Shown one piece after another: positions 35,039 to 45,889 of a DNA stretch of 64,000 nucleotides. Origin of the DNA: Pseudomonas putida (GTDB taxonomy: Bacteria > Pseudomonadota > Gammaproteobacteria > Pseudomonadales > Pseudomonadaceae); the NCBI RefSeq assembly GCF_026625125.1, contig NZ_CP113097.1, positions 5,194,001 through 5,258,000 of the forward strand. Reading direction: 5' to 3'. The translations under genes were made by a program, and so were the position numbers. The stretch's first letter is position 1. Every line of letters begins with the position of its first letter. The notes below the pieces were generated by a model. The model was not told the DNA's origin, ran no database searches, and was given only the letters and a program-made list of their open reading frames with translations.

Positions 35039-36175
35039 TTATTTTTGTTTATCCAGCTGGTGGTACTTGCCGTCCTTGTCCCACTGGTAGACCACGTAGT
35101 CAGAGACAGTCAGGTCGCCCTTGCTGTCCCACTTCTTCTCGCCCATGACGGTCTGCACCGGGTTGGCCTTGAGCCACTTGGCAGCGTCTTCGCCCTTGTT
35201 CGACTTGGCACCGTTGAAGGCAGCGGCCAAGGCTTGCAGCGAAGCGTAGGCGTAGAGGGTGTAGCCTTCAGGCTCGGTACCCGCTTTGCGGAACTCTTCC
35301 ACCACCGCCTTGCTGTCTGGCAGCAGGCGCGGGTCGGCCCCGAAGGTCATGTACACGCCGTCGACGTACTGGGCGCCGCCGGCCGTCGCGACCAGTTCGT
35401 CGGTGACGATGCCGTCATCGGACATGAACTTGACGTCCTTCAGGCCTTGTTCGCGCAGCTGACGCACCAGCGGACCGGCTTCGGGGTGCAAGCCACCGAA
35501 GTAGACCACGTCGGCACCGGTGGAACGGATCTTGGTCACCACGGCGCTGAAGTCTTTTTCGCCACGGGTCAGGCCTTCATACAGTACCGGCTTGACCCCG
35601 CGCTTCTCGAGCTGCGCCTTGGTTGCATCGGCCAGGCCCTGGCCGTAGGTGTCCTTGTCGTGCAGTACCGCCACTTTCTTGCCCTTGAGCACATCGACGA
35701 TGTAGTCACCGGCAACGATGCCCTGCTGGTCATCACGGCCGCACATACGGAACATGGCGCTCAGCCCGCGCTCGGTGACCTGCGGGTTGGTGGAGCCAGG
35801 GGTGATGGCGATCACGCCTGCTTCGTCATACACCTCGGAAGCGGGAATGGTGTTGGAGGAGCAGAAGTGGCCCACCACACCGATTACCTTGTCCTGATCG
35901 ACCAGGCGGTTGGCAACCGATACAGCCTGTTTCGGCTCACAGGCATCATCGCCTTTGACCAGGATGATTTTCTCGCCGTTGACGCCACCGGCAGCGTTGA
36001 TCTTGTCAGCTGCCGCCTGGGCACCTTTCATGTACTGCTCGCCAAACGCTGCGTTAGCCCCGGTCATCGGCCCCGCGACACCGATCTTGACGTCGGCCTG
36101 AACATACGAAGAAACACCCAGTGCCGTAGCCACGGCCAGTGCCAGGAAACCTTTCTTGTAAAACGTCTGCGACAT
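35039..36175 (-). CDS. livK: Branched-chain amino-acid ABC transporter, binding protein (LivK/BraC)
   Basis: 378 residues. A signal peptide (about 1-27, ending SSYVQA) is followed by a periplasmic binding fold beginning DVKIGVAGPMTGANAAFGEQ. C-C disulfide candidates lie at the CEPK and HFCSS positions, as in LivJ/LivK. GHFCSSNTIPASEVYDE forms part of the ligand site. The ATG has AAGGAGC in front. It is the first gene of the operon; its promoter must lie in the ~490 bases upstream. Confidence 0.95.
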   Translation of the reverse strand: MSQTFYKKGFLALAVATALGVSSYVQADVKIGVAGPMTGANAAFGEQYMKGAQAAADKINAAGGVNGEKIILVKGDDACEPKQAVSVANRLVDQDKVIGVVGHFCSSNTIPASEVYDEAGVIAITPGSTNPQVTERGLSAMFRMCGRDDQQGIVAGDYIVDVLKGKKVAVLHDKDTYGQGLADATKAQLEKRGVKPVLYEGLTRGEKDFSAVVTKIRSTGADVVYFGGLHPEAGPLVRQLREQGLKDVKFMSDDGIVTDELVATAGGAQYVDGVYMTFGADPRLLPDSKAVVEEFRKAGTEPEGYTLYAYASLQALAAAFNGAKSNKGEDAAKWLKANPVQTVMGEKKWDSKGDLTVSDYVVYQWDKDGKYHQLDKQK

Positions 36176-36667
36176 GAGGTGGTGCTCCTTGAGTTTTTTT
36201 TGGTTGGCACTACAACTTCTCAGCCCTGAGCTCCGAGCAAGGGCCGTGCCATTGGTTTTGTCCTGTGGGAAAACACACTGAGCAGGCTGCGTCGAGGCGA
36301 CCGACGGCCTTTTCTTTATTGACTGTGCAACCGTCTACCACGCGACAAGCGCCACCGTTCGCGCGAACAAGGAGCAACCAGCGAGTGCCATCATTGCAAC
36401 CCTGACAAGTGTTTACGTGCAACCGCCCTGTAACAGCAGACGTCACCGAAGTGCACACCGCTGGTGCGCGACTGCTACAGGCAGCACCGTTTCAAGGCTG
36501 GCGGGTGCACGAAAAAACACCCGTGTTGAGGGTGCTGGCCCCTCGCGGGCAAGTCGGCTGAAGCAGATCTTTGGCAGCTGGCTCGCCCGCATTAAGGCCG
36601 CACTGCCACAACAACCCTGAAAAGGCTGGCACAATGGCCGCCAGTCCTGCTTCCGGAGCCACCCTTG
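36176..36667. other. Divergent spacer between livK and pncB
   Basis: 492 bases with no credible gene. It should hold the livK promoter (minus) and the pncB promoter (plus). Around 36541-36590 CCCTCGCGGGCAAGTCGGCT and GGCTCGCCCGC form a loose inverted pair that looks like a degenerate REP-type element just before pncB. I found no sigma-54 -24/-12 pair with correct spacing upstream of livK. Confidence 0.5.
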
Positions 36668-37873
36668 ATGAGCGAGAGCGCATTCGCCGAGCGCATCGTG
36701 CACAACCTGCTCGATACCGACTTCTATAAGCTCACCATGATGCAGGCCGTGCTGCACAACTACCCCGACGCCGACGTGGAATGGGAGTTTCGCTGCCGCA
36801 ATGGCGAGGACTTGCGCCCTTACCTGGGCGAGATCCGCAACCAGCTCGAACGGCTGAGCGAACTTACCCTCGATGATGGCCAGCTCGCCTTCCTGGAACG
36901 CATCAGCTTCCTCAAGCCCGATTTCCTGCGCTTCCTGCGCCTGTTCCGTTTCAACCTGCGCTATGTACAGGTCGGCATAGAGAGCGACCAGCTGTACCTG
37001 CGCCTCAAAGGCCCCTGGCTGCATGTGATTCTCTTCGAAGTCCCGCTGCTGGCCATCATCAGCGAAGTGCGCAACCGCCACCTTCATCCGCGCATGCGTC
37101 TGGCCGAGGCCCGTGACCAGCTTTACCGCAAGTTCGACTGGCTGCAGGCGCACGCCAGCGACGACGAACTGGCCGAGCTGCAAGTGGCTGACTTCGGCAC
37201 CCGCCGGCGCTTTTCCGGCCGCGTGCAGGAGGAAGTGGTGCGGGTACTGCGCGATGACTTCCCGGCCCGCTTCGTCGGTACCAGCAACGTCGACCTGGCA
37301 TGGAAACTGGATATCAAGCCGTTGGGCACCATGGCTCACGAATGGATCATGGCCCACCAGCAGCTCGGCCCGCGGCTGATCGACAGCCAGATCGCCGCTC
37401 TGGACTGCTGGGTCCGAGAGTACCGCGGCCTGCTCGGCATCGCCCTGACCGACTGCATCACCATGGACGCCTTCCTCGGCGATTTCGACTTGTACTTCGC
37501 CAAACTCTTCGACGGCCTGCGCCATGACTCAGGTGAGCCGGTGGCCTGGGCGGAAAAGGCGATCGCCCATTACCAAAGGCTGGGTATCGACCCGATGACC
37601 AAAACCCTGGTGTTCTCCGACGGCCTCAACCTGACCCGCGCGCTGCAGATTTTCCGTGCCCTGCGCGGGCGCATCAACGTCAGTTTCGGCATCGGCACCA
37701 ACCTGACCTGCGACATCCCCGGCGTGGCGCCGATGAATATCGTGCTTAAAATGACTGACTGCAATGGCTCGCCGGTGGCGAAGATCTCTGACGAGGCCGC
37801 CAAGACCCAGTGCCGCGACGAGAACTTCGTCGCCTACATGCGTCACGTGTTCAAAATCCCCAGCAAGGAGTAA
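36668..37873 (+). CDS. pncB: Nicotinate phosphoribosyltransferase
   Basis: 401 residues. It makes nicotinate mononucleotide from nicotinate, PRPP and ATP in NAD salvage. [19 protein letters not shown] is the classical start; [15 protein letters not shown] and the C-terminal [10 protein letters not shown] and [10 protein letters not shown] phosphate-binding blocks are intact. ATG 36668 is chosen over the TTG just before it. nadE begins three bases after the stop, so both form one NAD-salvage operon. Confidence 0.96.
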   Translation: MSESAFAERIVHNLLDTDFYKLTMMQAVLHNYPDADVEWEFRCRNGEDLRPYLGEIRNQLERLSELTLDDGQLAFLERISFLKPDFLRFLRLFRFNLRYVQVGIESDQLYLRLKGPWLHVILFEVPLLAIISEVRNRHLHPRMRLAEARDQLYRKFDWLQAHASDDELAELQVADFGTRRRFSGRVQEEVVRVLRDDFPARFVGTSNVDLAWKLDIKPLGTMAHEWIMAHQQLGPRLIDSQIAALDCWVREYRGLLGIALTDCITMDAFLGDFDLYFAKLFDGLRHDSGEPVAWAEKAIAHYQRLGIDPMTKTLVFSDGLNLTRALQIFRALRGRINVSFGIGTNLTCDIPGVAPMNIVLKMTDCNGSPVAKISDEAAKTQCRDENFVAYMRHVFKIPSKE

Positions 37874-37876
37874 CCC

Positions 37877-38704
37877 ATGCAAGCCGTTCAGCAAGAGATT
37901 GCCCAGGCGCTAAACGTGCAGCCGCCGTTTGCAGACGCCGCTGCGCTCGAGGCCGAAGTCGCCCGGCGCGTGGCGTTCATCAAGGATTGCCTGGCCAACG
38001 CCCGTCTCAAGACCCTGGTACTGGGCATCAGCGGGGGCGTCGATTCGCTGACTGCCGCCCTGCTCGCCCAACGCGCCATCAGCGAGTTGCGCGCTGAAAC
38101 CAGCGACCCGGCCTACCGCTTCATTGCCGTGCGCCTGCCCTACCAGGTACAGCATGACGAGCACGACGCCCAGGCGTGCCTGGAAGTGATCAACGCCGAC
38201 GAAGTGCACACCGTTGATATCGCACCTGCCGTGCGTGCACTGGCTGCAGAAGTGCAGGCACTCAAAGACGGCTCGCCATCACTGGTGGACTTCGTCGTGG
38301 GCAACGTCAAGGCGCGCACGCGCATGGTTGCGCAATACACCATCGCAGGCGCCCGTGCAGGCCTTGTGATCGGCACCGACCACGCCGCCGAAGCGGTCAT
38401 GGGCTTCTTTACCAAATTTGGTGACGGTGCATGCGACCTGGCCCCGTTGAGCGGCCTGGTGAAGAATCAGGTGCGGGCCATCGCGCGCAGCTTCGGGGCG
38501 CCGGAGTCTTTGGTTGAGAAGGTGCCGACGGCGGACTTGGAAGACCTGGAGCCAGGCAAGCCTGACGAGGCCTCGCATGGCGTGACCTACCAGCAGATCG
38601 ATGCCTTCTTGCATGGCCAGCCGGTTGAGCAGGAAGCGTTCGACATCATCGTCGCCACCTACCGCAAGACCCAGCACAAGCGCGAACTGCCGTTCGCCCC
38701 TTGA
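37877..38704 (+). CDS. nadE: Ammonia-dependent NAD synthetase
   Basis: 275 residues. Converts nicotinate adenine dinucleotide to NAD with ammonia and ATP. The ATP pyrophosphatase loop [10 protein letters not shown] (about 54-63) is present. [20 protein letters not shown] and the C-terminal [17 protein letters not shown] are family hallmarks. There is no glutaminase domain, so it uses free ammonia, as E. coli NadE does. Co-transcribed with pncB. Confidence 0.96.
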   Translation: MQAVQQEIAQALNVQPPFADAAALEAEVARRVAFIKDCLANARLKTLVLGISGGVDSLTAALLAQRAISELRAETSDPAYRFIAVRLPYQVQHDEHDAQACLEVINADEVHTVDIAPAVRALAAEVQALKDGSPSLVDFVVGNVKARTRMVAQYTIAGARAGLVIGTDHAAEAVMGFFTKFGDGACDLAPLSGLVKNQVRAIARSFGAPESLVEKVPTADLEDLEPGKPDEASHGVTYQQIDAFLHGQPVEQEAFDIIVATYRKTQHKRELPFAP

Positions 38705-38780
38705 GGCCAATGGGGCCTGCTGCGCAGCCGCCTCCCCAGGGATATGCGATCTTCTATGGAGGCGGCCTTGTGCCGCGAAT

Positions 38781-38797
38781 GGAGGGCAAAGCCCTCC
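38781..38797. terminator. Bidirectional hairpin between nadE and azurin genes
   Basis: GGAGGGC AAA GCCCTCC followed by TTTGCTTTC on the plus strand: a 7-bp perfect stem with a short T-rich tail for nadE. It also lies just beyond the azurin stop on the minus strand. Confidence 0.7.
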
Positions 38798-38812
38798 TTT
38801 GCTTTCGAGCTG

Positions 38813-39262
38813 TTACTTGACGACGACCTTGCCCTTCATCATCGAGATGTGGCCTGGGAAGGTGCAGAAGAAGCTGTAATCGCCACCCGCTTCCAGCTTG
38901 GAAGTGTCGAACTTCACTTCGGTTTCTTTCTCTGGCGCGCCGATCATCGCGGTGTGGGCGATGATGTTGGCGTTGTCTTCCTTCAGGTAGCCTTTGTCGA
39001 TGCCTTGGCTCATGCCTTCGGTGGCAATGGCCTGCATGTCGGCAGTCTTGCTGATCACCAGATTGTGGCCCATGACGTTTTTCGGCAGGTTGCCGGAATG
39101 GGTCAGTTTCACGGTGAACGCTTTGCAGCTCTTGTCGACGGTGAATTCCTTGGTGGTGTAGGACATCTGGTCAGTCGAGTCGACAGTTACCGAACACTCG
39201 GCGGCGAAGACGGAGGCGCTGGCGAGGGTCAGCAAGGATACCGCTACAGCTTTCGCAAACAT
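38813..39262 (-). CDS. azu: Azurin (blue copper protein)
   Basis: 149 residues. Signal peptide about 1-20 (SVFAA), then the mature protein starting [12 protein letters not shown]. The type-1 copper site is complete: His in KNVMGHNLV, then Cys, His and Met in [12 protein letters not shown]. Two further cysteines (AECSV and DKSCKAF) form the structural disulfide. It transfers electrons in the periplasm. Two ATGs are adjacent; the second (39262) is seven bases from AGGAG and is preferred. It faces away from the LOG gene. Confidence 0.96.
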   Translation of the reverse strand: MFAKAVAVSLLTLASASVFAAECSVTVDSTDQMSYTTKEFTVDKSCKAFTVKLTHSGNLPKNVMGHNLVISKTADMQAIATEGMSQGIDKGYLKEDNANIIAHTAMIGAPEKETEVKFDTSKLEAGGDYSFFCTFPGHISMMKGKVVVK

Positions 39263-39377
39263 CATGAATCTCCTTGGCAGGGTTTTATCAATTGCGAGAC
39301 TGCCTGAAACCGTTCAGCCCCTTGCTGACGTGCATCAAGGGGCCGTCAAGTGGCCAGCCAGTAGAATTGTTCAATGG

Positions 39378-39389
39378 ATTGTATACAAC
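39378..39389. promoter_or_regulatory. GntR-type palindrome ATTGTATACAAC
   Basis: TTGTATACAA (39379-39388) is a perfect 10-base palindrome, extended to ATTGTATACAAC, one base from the ATTGTATACAAT operator typical of FadR-subfamily GntR regulators. It lies about 115 bases upstream of the azurin start and about 68 upstream of the small frame at 39457. The most natural target is the small frame and the LOG gene. No GntR gene is in the window. Confidence 0.5.
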
Positions 39390-39456
39390 CAATCTAAGAG
39401 CACATCATGCCCTTTTAATAGACGATGGGACAACCTCTCATTTAGGAGCTACTGCA

Positions 39457-39546
39457 ATGTCCCTCTCAAGTTTCATGAACAGCCTGCTCGCCGCCTACGC
39501 CCACGGCGCCAGTGGTGCGATCTGCGAGTTCTCCCGCCCGGAATGA
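39457..39546 (+). CDS. Possible 29-residue small protein upstream of the LOG gene
   Basis: ATG with AGGAGC seven bases upstream (39444-39449), then 29 codons to a [23 protein letters not shown] plus a short tail containing one cysteine and ending RPE. It has an amphipathic N-terminal helix. It sits 64 bases before the LOG-family gene, behind the GntR-type palindrome. It might be a genuine small protein or a leader peptide. I do not recognise it; support is the ribosome site and position only. Confidence 0.4.
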   Translation: MSLSSFMNSLLAAYAHGASGAICEFSRPE

Positions 39547-39610
39547 ATGCTGCCTTGGAACCGCCATGCATTGGCCGTACCCTGTGCACGCCTGTGACTG
39601 GAGAAGAGCA

Positions 39611-40198
39611 ATGCCTGTACGTTCCGTTTGTGTGTTCTGTGGCGCCAGCATCGGTGCCAACCCCGCTTACCGTGAAGCGGCGATCGCCCTCGGCCAGGCG
39701 ATCGCACGCCGGGGCCTGACGTTGGTCTATGGCGGTGGCGCTGTAGGCCTTATGGGCACGGTCGCCGACGCGGCCATGGCGGCGGGTGGCCAAGTGATCG
39801 GCATCATCCCCCAGAGCCTGATGAATGCCGAAATCGGCCACAAGGGCCTGACCCGCTTGGAGGTCGTTGACGGCATGCACGCGCGCAAGGCGCGCATGGC
39901 CGAACTGAGCGATGCATTCATCGCCCTGCCAGGGGGCCTGGGTACGCTGGAAGAGCTGTTTGAAGTCTGGACCTGGGGCCAGCTTGGGTATCACGCAAAG
40001 CCGCTAGGTTTGCTTGATGTAAATGGCTTCTATGAGAAGTTGGGCGGGTTCCTCGACCATATCGTCGAAGAAGGATTCGTGCGGCCGCAGCATCGCGCGA
40101 TGTTGCTGCTGGAGCAGCAGGCGGAGCGCCTGCTGGACGGGATGAATTCGTTTGTCTCACCGGTGCAGCCCAAATGGGTTGGCAAAAAACCGGATTGA
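39611..40198 (+). CDS. LOG-family nucleotide phosphoribohydrolase
   Basis: 195 residues. LOG/YvdD family with Rossmann start [29 protein letters not shown], and the signature [15 protein letters not shown] proteins cleave ribose-5-phosphate from nucleoside monophosphates (cytokinin riboside 5'-phosphates in plants, AMP or other nucleotides in bacteria). ATG 39611 with GAGAAGAG just upstream. Bacterial role is probably nucleotide salvage or housekeeping; the GntR-type palindrome upstream hints at regulation by purine- or acid-responsive regulators. Confidence 0.9.
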   Translation: MPVRSVCVFCGASIGANPAYREAAIALGQAIARRGLTLVYGGGAVGLMGTVADAAMAAGGQVIGIIPQSLMNAEIGHKGLTRLEVVDGMHARKARMAELSDAFIALPGGLGTLEELFEVWTWGQLGYHAKPLGLLDVNGFYEKLGGFLDHIVEEGFVRPQHRAMLLLEQQAERLLDGMNSFVSPVQPKWVGKKPD

Positions 40199-40219
40199 TC
40201 CGAAAAGGGCTGCGCTGCA

Positions 40220-40320
40220 GCCCATCGCCGGCAAGCCGGCTCCCACTTACAGTGCAGATCTTGAATACTGCGCCAAACCAGTGGGAGCCGGCTTGCCGGC
40301 GATGGGCCGCAAAGCGGCCC
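40220..40320. repeat. Inverted REP pair between LOG and ygiQ
   Basis: GCCCATCGCCGGCAAGCCGG (continuing to CCCAC, 40220-40246) and its reverse complement (40281-40307) face each other. Short hairpins flank both (GGGCTGCGCTGCAGCCC before, GGGCCGCAAAGCGGCCC after, 40305-40320). The pair lies between convergent genes. Confidence 0.92.
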
Positions 40321-40329
40321 CTTTGAGCC

Positions 40330-42633
40330 TTAGCGCGGGATGACAGGCTGGCGCGGCTTCTTGTTGCCTTTGCCACCACCTTTTGCCGCTTCCTTACGCT
40401 CCTTGGCCGCCTGCTGATTACGGGCGAACGCTTCAGCCTTGGCCTTCTCACGCTTGTCCCACGGCTTGCTGCCATCACTGCCACGCGGCGGCAAACCTGT
40501 GTGCTGGGTGAGGATCTTCTGATCCTTGCCCACCTTGTGGCTGCCGGCCGGGGTCGAGTTCTTGCGCCGTGCACTCTGGTAAGTATCGGTCTGCGGCTGG
40601 TGCAGCGGGATCAACTGATGCTTGCCAGGGCCGATGAGATCGGCACGGCCCATACGCTCCAGCGCCTCACGCAGCATCGGCCAACCCTTCGGGTCGTGGT
40701 AACGCAGAAACGCCTTGTGCAACCGGCGCTGCTCGTCACTCTTGACGATCTCCACCCCTTCACTCTTGTAAGTGACCTTGCGCAGCGGATTCTTGCCCGA
40801 GTGGTACATGGCCGTGGCCGAAGCCATCGGCGAGGGGTAGAACGCCTGCACCTGGTCGGCACGGAAGCCGTTGCCCTTGAGCCACAGGGCCAGGTTCATC
40901 ATGTCTTCGTCGGTGGTGCCAGGGTGGGCGGCGATGAAGTACGGGATCAGGTACTGCTCCTTGCCCGCCTCTTTCGAGTACTTCTCGAACATACGCTTGA
41001 AGCGGTCATAGGAACCGATGCCCGGCTTCATCATCTTGTCCAGCGGGCCACGCTCGGTGTGCTCCGGGGCAATCTTCAGGTAACCGCCCACGTGGTGGGT
41101 GACCAGCTCCTTGACGTACTCCGGCGACTCCACTGCCAGGTCATAGCGCAGGCCCGAGGCGATCAGGATCTTCTTCACACCTGGCAGGGCGCGTGCCTTG
41201 CGATACAGCTCGATCAGCGAGCTGTGGTCGGTGTTGAGGTTCTCGCAGATGCCGGGGAACACGCACGACGGCTTGCGACAGTGCTTCTCGATGTCCGGGC
41301 TTTTGCAGGCGATGCGGTACATGTTGGCCGTCGGCCCGCCGAGGTCAGAGACCACGCCGGTGAAGCCCGGCACCTTGTCACGCATTTCCTCGATTTCGTG
41401 CAGGATCGACTCGTGGGAGCGGTTCTGGATGATCCGGCCTTCGTGCTCGGTGATCGAGCAGAACGTGCAGCCGCCGAAGCAGCCACGCATGATGTTCACC
41501 GAGAAACGGATCATCTCGTAGGCCGGGATGCGCTCCTTGCCATAGGCCGGATGCGGAATACGGGCATAGGGCATGCCGAACACGTAGTCCATTTCCTCGG
41601 TGGTCATGGGAATGGGCGGCGGGTTGAACCACACATCCACTTCGCCGTGCTTCTGCACCAGGGCGCGAGCGTTGCCCGGGTTGGTTTCCAGATGCAGCAC
41701 ACGGTTGGCGTGGGCATAGAGCACCGGGTCGTTACGTACCTTCTCGAACGATGGCAGGCGGATCACCGACTTTTCCCGGGTCATGCGCGGGCTGTCGAGG
41801 ATCTGCACGACTTTGGCTTCGTTCGGGTCTTCCTGGTCGCCCTTGGCCTGCTCGATGGCACAGGCCTGGGTGTCCTGGGTATTGACGTACGGGTTGATGA
41901 TCTTGTCGACGCGGCCAGGGCGGTCGATGCGGGTCGAGTCGATCTCGTACCAGCCCTCGGGCGTGTCACGACGCACGAATGCGGTGCCGCGCACATCGGT
42001 GATGCTTTCGATGCTCTGGCCACTGGACAGGCGCTGGGCGACCTCGACGATCGCCCGCTCGGCGTTGCCGTACAGCAGGATGTCGGCGCTGGCGTCGATC
42101 AGGATCGAATGGCGGACCTTGTCCTGCCAGTAGTCATAGTGCGCAATGCGCCGCAGCGATGCCTCGATGCCCCCAAGCACGATCGGTACGTGCTTGTAGG
42201 CTTCCTTGCAGCGCTGGCTGTACACCAGGCTGGCGCGGTCAGGGCGCCTGCCCGCCATGCCGCCGGGGGTATAGGCATCGTCAGAGCGGATTTTCTTGTC
42301 TGCGGTGTACCGGTTGATCATCGAATCCATGTTGCCCGCCGCGACGCCGAAGAACAGGTTCGGCTCACCAAGCTTCATGAAGTCGTCTTTGGACTGCCAG
42401 TTCGGCTGGGCAATGATGCCCACGCGAAAGCCTTGTGCTTCCAGCAGGCGGCCGATGATGGCCATCCCGAATGACGGATGATCGACGTAGGCATCACCGG
42501 TCACGATGATGATGTCGCAGGAATCCCAGCCGAGCAGATCCATCTCCTCCCTGCTCATCGGCAGGAAAGGTGCTGGCCCGAAGCATTCGGCCCAGTACTT
42601 GGGATAGTCGTAGAGTGGTTTGGCTGCTTGCAT
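40330..42633 (-). CDS. YgiQ-family radical SAM protein
   Basis: 767 residues from the ATG at 42633. N-terminal B12-binding-like region ([20 protein letters not shown]), radical SAM domain with cysteines C385, C389 and C392 in GCFGGCTFC (4Fe-4S and SAM), and C-terminal basic tail rich in Lys (about 690-767). The reaction is not known; UPF0313/YgiQ proteins are conserved in proteobacteria. Monocistronic in this window, on the minus strand. Confidence 0.93.
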   Translation of the reverse strand: MQAAKPLYDYPKYWAECFGPAPFLPMSREEMDLLGWDSCDIIIVTGDAYVDHPSFGMAIIGRLLEAQGFRVGIIAQPNWQSKDDFMKLGEPNLFFGVAAGNMDSMINRYTADKKIRSDDAYTPGGMAGRRPDRASLVYSQRCKEAYKHVPIVLGGIEASLRRIAHYDYWQDKVRHSILIDASADILLYGNAERAIVEVAQRLSSGQSIESITDVRGTAFVRRDTPEGWYEIDSTRIDRPGRVDKIINPYVNTQDTQACAIEQAKGDQEDPNEAKVVQILDSPRMTREKSVIRLPSFEKVRNDPVLYAHANRVLHLETNPGNARALVQKHGEVDVWFNPPPIPMTTEEMDYVFGMPYARIPHPAYGKERIPAYEMIRFSVNIMRGCFGGCTFCSITEHEGRIIQNRSHESILHEIEEMRDKVPGFTGVVSDLGGPTANMYRIACKSPDIEKHCRKPSCVFPGICENLNTDHSSLIELYRKARALPGVKKILIASGLRYDLAVESPEYVKELVTHHVGGYLKIAPEHTERGPLDKMMKPGIGSYDRFKRMFEKYSKEAGKEQYLIPYFIAAHPGTTDEDMMNLALWLKGNGFRADQVQAFYPSPMASATAMYHSGKNPLRKVTYKSEGVEIVKSDEQRRLHKAFLRYHDPKGWPMLREALERMGRADLIGPGKHQLIPLHQPQTDTYQSARRKNSTPAGSHKVGKDQKILTQHTGLPPRGSDGSKPWDKREKAKAEAFARNQQAAKERKEAAKGGGKGNKKPRQPVIPR

Positions 42634-42755
42634 GTCAGTGACCGGTTCTATTGAGCAGGAAAATCGCGGGCGCGAAATATAGCACAAATTTTGACCAAAT
42701 CCGACGATAGCCGTCGGATTCATACGCTAGTGAGCTGTGATACCCGCGTAGACTT

Positions 42756-44153
42756 CTATTCGTCGTCGTCGAAGTTGTACATGCCCGGTGCGAGGTTCTC
42801 GAAGCGGGTGTACTTGCCGATGAACGCCAGGCGAACGAAGCCGATGGGGCCGTTACGCTGCTTGCCGATAATGATTTCGGCGACGCCCTTGTGCTCGGTC
42901 TCCGGGTGGTACACCTCATCCCGGTACACGAACATGATCACGTCGGCGTCCTGCTCGATTGCACCGGATTCACGCAAGTCGGAGTTGACCGGGCGCTTGT
43001 TCGGGCGTTGTTCCAAAGAGCGGTTGAGCTGCGAAAGGGCGATGACCGGGCAGTTGAATTCCTTGGCCAGGGCCTTTAGCGAGCGGGAGATCTCGGAGAT
43101 TTCGTTGGTACGGTTGTCACCGGCCGAACCCGGGATCTGCATCAGCTGCAAGTAGTCGACCATGATCATGGCGATCTCACCGTGCTCACGCGCCAGGCGG
43201 CGGGTACGGGCCCGCATCTCCGAAGGGCTGATACCGGCGGTATCGTCGATGAACAGCTTGCGGTCGTTGAGCAGGTTGACCGCCGACGTCAGGCGCGGCC
43301 AGTCGTCATCGTCCAACTGACCAGAGCGCACCTTGGTCTGGTCGATGCGGCCCAGGGACGAGAGCATACGCATGATCAGCGATTCACCTGGCATCTCGAG
43401 GGAGAACACCAACACCGCCTTGTCGGTACGCAACACGGCGTTTTCAACCAGGTTCATGGCGAAGGTGGTCTTACCCATCGAAGGACGGCCGGCCACGATG
43501 ACCAGGTCGGCAGGCTGCAGGCCGCTGGTTTTCTCGTCCAGATCGGTGAAACCTGTGGAAACACCGGTGATATCGCTGTCGGAGTTGAACAGCGTGTCGA
43601 TCCGGTCGATAGCCAGGGTCAACAGTTCGTTTACACCTACCGGGCCGCCGGTTTTGGGCCGCGCCTCGGCGATCTGGAAGATCTGCCGTTCGGCATCGTC
43701 GAGGATTTCTGCGGCATTGCGCCCTTGCGGGTTGAAGGCGTTGTCGGCGATGTCGGTGCTGATGCTGATCAGCTGGCGCAACGTTGCCCGCTCGCGAATG
43801 ATCGCGGCGTAGGCCTTGATGTTGGCAACCGACGGGGTGTTCTTGGCAAGCTCTGCCAGGTACGCCAGGCCGCCAACCTGGGTCGACAAACCTTCCTTGT
43901 CCAGTTGCTCGTGCAGGGTGACGACGTCGAACGGCTGGTTGGCGTCGGCCAGCTTGTGCACAGCACGGAAGATCAGGCGGTGGTCATGCCGATAGAAATC
44001 GCCATCCGACACCTGATCCAGCACCCGCTCCCAGGCGTTGTTGTCCAGCATCAGGCCACCGAGCACGGCCTGTTCGGCCTCGATGGAATGCGGCGGCACC
44101 TTGAGGGCAGCGGTTTGCAGGTCTAGCTGTTCGGGATTGGTGATCTCGTTCAT
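42756..44153 (-). CDS. dnaB: Replicative DNA helicase DnaB
   Basis: 465 residues from the ATG at 44153. N-terminal domain (about 20-120, HSIEAEQAVLGGLMLDNNAW) binds primase and loader, and the RecA-type motor (about 175-455) has Walker A GRPSMGKTTF and SQLNRSLEQRPNKRP. No intein interrupts it. It unwinds DNA at the replication fork. It follows the rpsF-rpsR-DUF2232-rplI gene group, as in many gammaproteobacteria, behind a terminator-like hairpin. Confidence 0.96.
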   Translation of the reverse strand: MNEITNPEQLDLQTAALKVPPHSIEAEQAVLGGLMLDNNAWERVLDQVSDGDFYRHDHRLIFRAVHKLADANQPFDVVTLHEQLDKEGLSTQVGGLAYLAELAKNTPSVANIKAYAAIIRERATLRQLISISTDIADNAFNPQGRNAAEILDDAERQIFQIAEARPKTGGPVGVNELLTLAIDRIDTLFNSDSDITGVSTGFTDLDEKTSGLQPADLVIVAGRPSMGKTTFAMNLVENAVLRTDKAVLVFSLEMPGESLIMRMLSSLGRIDQTKVRSGQLDDDDWPRLTSAVNLLNDRKLFIDDTAGISPSEMRARTRRLAREHGEIAMIMVDYLQLMQIPGSAGDNRTNEISEISRSLKALAKEFNCPVIALSQLNRSLEQRPNKRPVNSDLRESGAIEQDADVIMFVYRDEVYHPETEHKGVAEIIIGKQRNGPIGFVRLAFIGKYTRFENLAPGMYNFDDDE

Positions 44154-44189
44154 GGCCACGAAAAAATTCTGGAGGATGAAAAAGACAAA

Positions 44190-44221
44190 GGGCACGGCCT
44201 GTTCAGAAACAGGACGTGCCC
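44190..44221 (-). terminator. Terminator after rplI
   Basis: On the minus strand GGGCACGTCCTGTT-TCTG-AACAGGCCGTGCCC (14-base arms with one mismatch) is followed by TTTGTCTTTTT. It ends the ribosomal-protein operon 45 bases after the rplI stop. dnaB begins 37 bases beyond the stem, so dnaB is read either by readthrough or from a nearby promoter. Confidence 0.8.
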
Positions 44222-44266
44222 GATGTTAACCGGGCAGCCCGCAAGGAGCTACCCAGTCAGCGCAGC

Positions 44267-44713
44267 TTAGGCTGCTACGACGACCACACGTACAGTGGCT
44301 TCAACGTCGCTGTGCAGGTGCACGGCTACGTCGTATTCGCCAACCTGACGGATGGTGCCGTTCGGCAGACGAACTTCAGCTTTGGCCACTTCAACGCCGG
44401 AGGCGGTCAGAGCGTCAGCGATGTCGTGGGTGCCGATCGAACCGAACAGCTTGCCTTCGTCGCCAGCGGTGGCAGTGATGGTCACTTCCAGCTCGGCCAG
44501 TTGGGCAGCGCGGCTTTCAGCCGACGATTTACGGTCAGCAGCTGCTTTTTCCAGCTCGGCGCGACGCTCTTCGAACGCAGCCAGGTTGGCGGCGTTGGCA
44601 ACGGTGGCCTTGCCGAATGGCAGCAGGAAGTTACGGCCGTAACCAGCCTTAACCTTAACTTTGTCGCCCAGGTTGCCCAGGTTAGCGACTTTTTCCAGCA
44701 GGATCAGTTCCAT
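44267..44713 (-). CDS. rplI: 50S ribosomal protein L9
   Basis: 148 residues, full length. [20 protein letters not shown] and [15 protein letters not shown] are the L9 N-terminal signature; the C-terminal domain follows a long connecting helix ([18 protein letters not shown]). Last of the S6-S18-membrane protein-L9 group. Confidence 0.97.
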   Translation of the reverse strand: MELILLEKVANLGNLGDKVKVKAGYGRNFLLPFGKATVANAANLAAFEERRAELEKAAADRKSSAESRAAQLAELEVTITATAGDEGKLFGSIGTHDIADALTASGVEVAKAEVRLPNGTIRQVGEYDVAVHLHSDVEATVRVVVVAA

Positions 44714-44733
44714 TTGGTAAAACCTCTTAACTT

Positions 44734-45597
44734 TTAACCTTCACCGTTCGCGGAGTCATTTCCCTCAGGGGACTTGCGACCGCGAAAATCAATCAGGCTG
44801 TCGACAATGGCCAAAACCACGAGCAACGGATAAATCAGCTGCATTATCAGCGGCAGCGTTACATACATGCCGACCAGCCAGAAACCGGCCAGTCGACCCT
44901 GTGCCACCAGCCCATGCATCAAGGCGATGCCGGCCAGGACGAGCACCAGGCTGGACGCGGAAGCCAAGACGATGAACTGCGGGCCGATGAACGGACCCAA
45001 CACCATCGCGGCAACCAGAGCCAGCATGACTGCCCGCGGCAACTTCAGGGCGCGAAACTCGCGACCGAAGCCTCCAGGGTTGTACAACGCTGCTTGCCAA
45101 TAACGCGCCAGCATCAAAGCCAGCACACTGAACAACTGCAACATCACCGCTGTGGAAGCGACCAGCACAGGGCCGATCAGCTCACCGGGAATGACTGGCT
45201 TGCCTTCGACTTGCGGCAGCGCTTCGGAAAGCGCCTTGGCCAACACCTCGAAGGTTTCGCGCAGTACCGCGTCCAGGATGAGGCTGTAGACCAACCCCAA
45301 CACAACACTGGACAACAACACCCGGCTCCAGGAATGCCCGGCACGCAACAAGGCGGCCAGCCCCAGTGTTCCCACCAGCACCAGCAAGGTGCTTGGATCA
45401 CCGAAGGCCCATATGGCCACCGCCGGCAAAAGGCCGAAAGCGATGACCGTTGAAGCGTCCTTGAACCCGCGCCGCAGCAGCACAAGGCTCCCGGCAGCGG
45501 CACTCAACCAGAACAGCAGCGGTAATACCGCACTCACGACCACCACCAAGGTGGCCTGCACACGACCGCGCATGATGAAATCAGCCAACGCTCGCAT
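44734..45597 (-). CDS. DUF2232-like membrane protein in the ribosomal operon
   Basis: 287 residues with about eight hydrophobic helices and a short charged C-terminal tail. It lies between rpsR and rplI, where pseudomonads usually carry a membrane protein of the YybS/DUF2232 type. Start ATG 45597. No enzymatic motif is visible. Co-transcription with S6, S18 and L9 is suggested by the 20-33 base spacings. Its role is unknown. Confidence 0.8.
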   Translation of the reverse strand: MRALADFIMRGRVQATLVVVVSAVLPLLFWLSAAAGSLVLLRRGFKDASTVIAFGLLPAVAIWAFGDPSTLLVLVGTLGLAALLRAGHSWSRVLLSSVVLGLVYSLILDAVLRETFEVLAKALSEALPQVEGKPVIPGELIGPVLVASTAVMLQLFSVLALMLARYWQAALYNPGGFGREFRALKLPRAVMLALVAAMVLGPFIGPQFIVLASASSLVLVLAGIALMHGLVAQGRLAGFWLVGMYVTLPLIMQLIYPLLVVLAIVDSLIDFRGRKSPEGNDSANGEG

Positions 45598-45630
45598 GCT
45601 TATCCCTTACTACTTGTCGACGACCCGGTC

Positions 45631-45861
45631 TCAGCGGCCGTGGCTGTCGGTGTAGGGCAGCAGGGCCAGGAAGCGGGCGCGCTTGATAGCGGTAGCCAGC
45701 TGACGCTGATAACGAGCTTTGGTACCGGTGATACGGCTTGGAACGATTTTGCCGGTTTCGGATACGTAAGCTTTCAGGGTGTTGAGATCTTTGAAGTCGA
45801 TCTCTTTCACGTCTTCAGCAGTGAAGCGGCAGAATTTACGACGACGGAAGAAACGTGCCAT
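45631..45861 (-). CDS. rpsR: 30S ribosomal protein S18
   Basis: 76 residues. [20 protein letters not shown] and [20 protein letters not shown] match S18, a basic RNA-binding protein of the platform that pairs with S6. It has one cysteine near the N-terminus (C11), typical of zinc-containing or C+ paralogues. 28 bases separate it from rpsF. Confidence 0.97.
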   Translation of the reverse strand: MARFFRRRKFCRFTAEDVKEIDFKDLNTLKAYVSETGKIVPSRITGTKARYQRQLATAIKRARFLALLPYTDSHGR

Positions 45862-45889
45862 GTAATAGGCTCCTCAAAAGGTCCGTGGA

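Noticed and set aside
40501..42474. 657-codon open frame on the plus strand
   Set aside because: Antisense shadow of ygiQ; composition is His/Val/Asp-rich noise and no family is recognisable.
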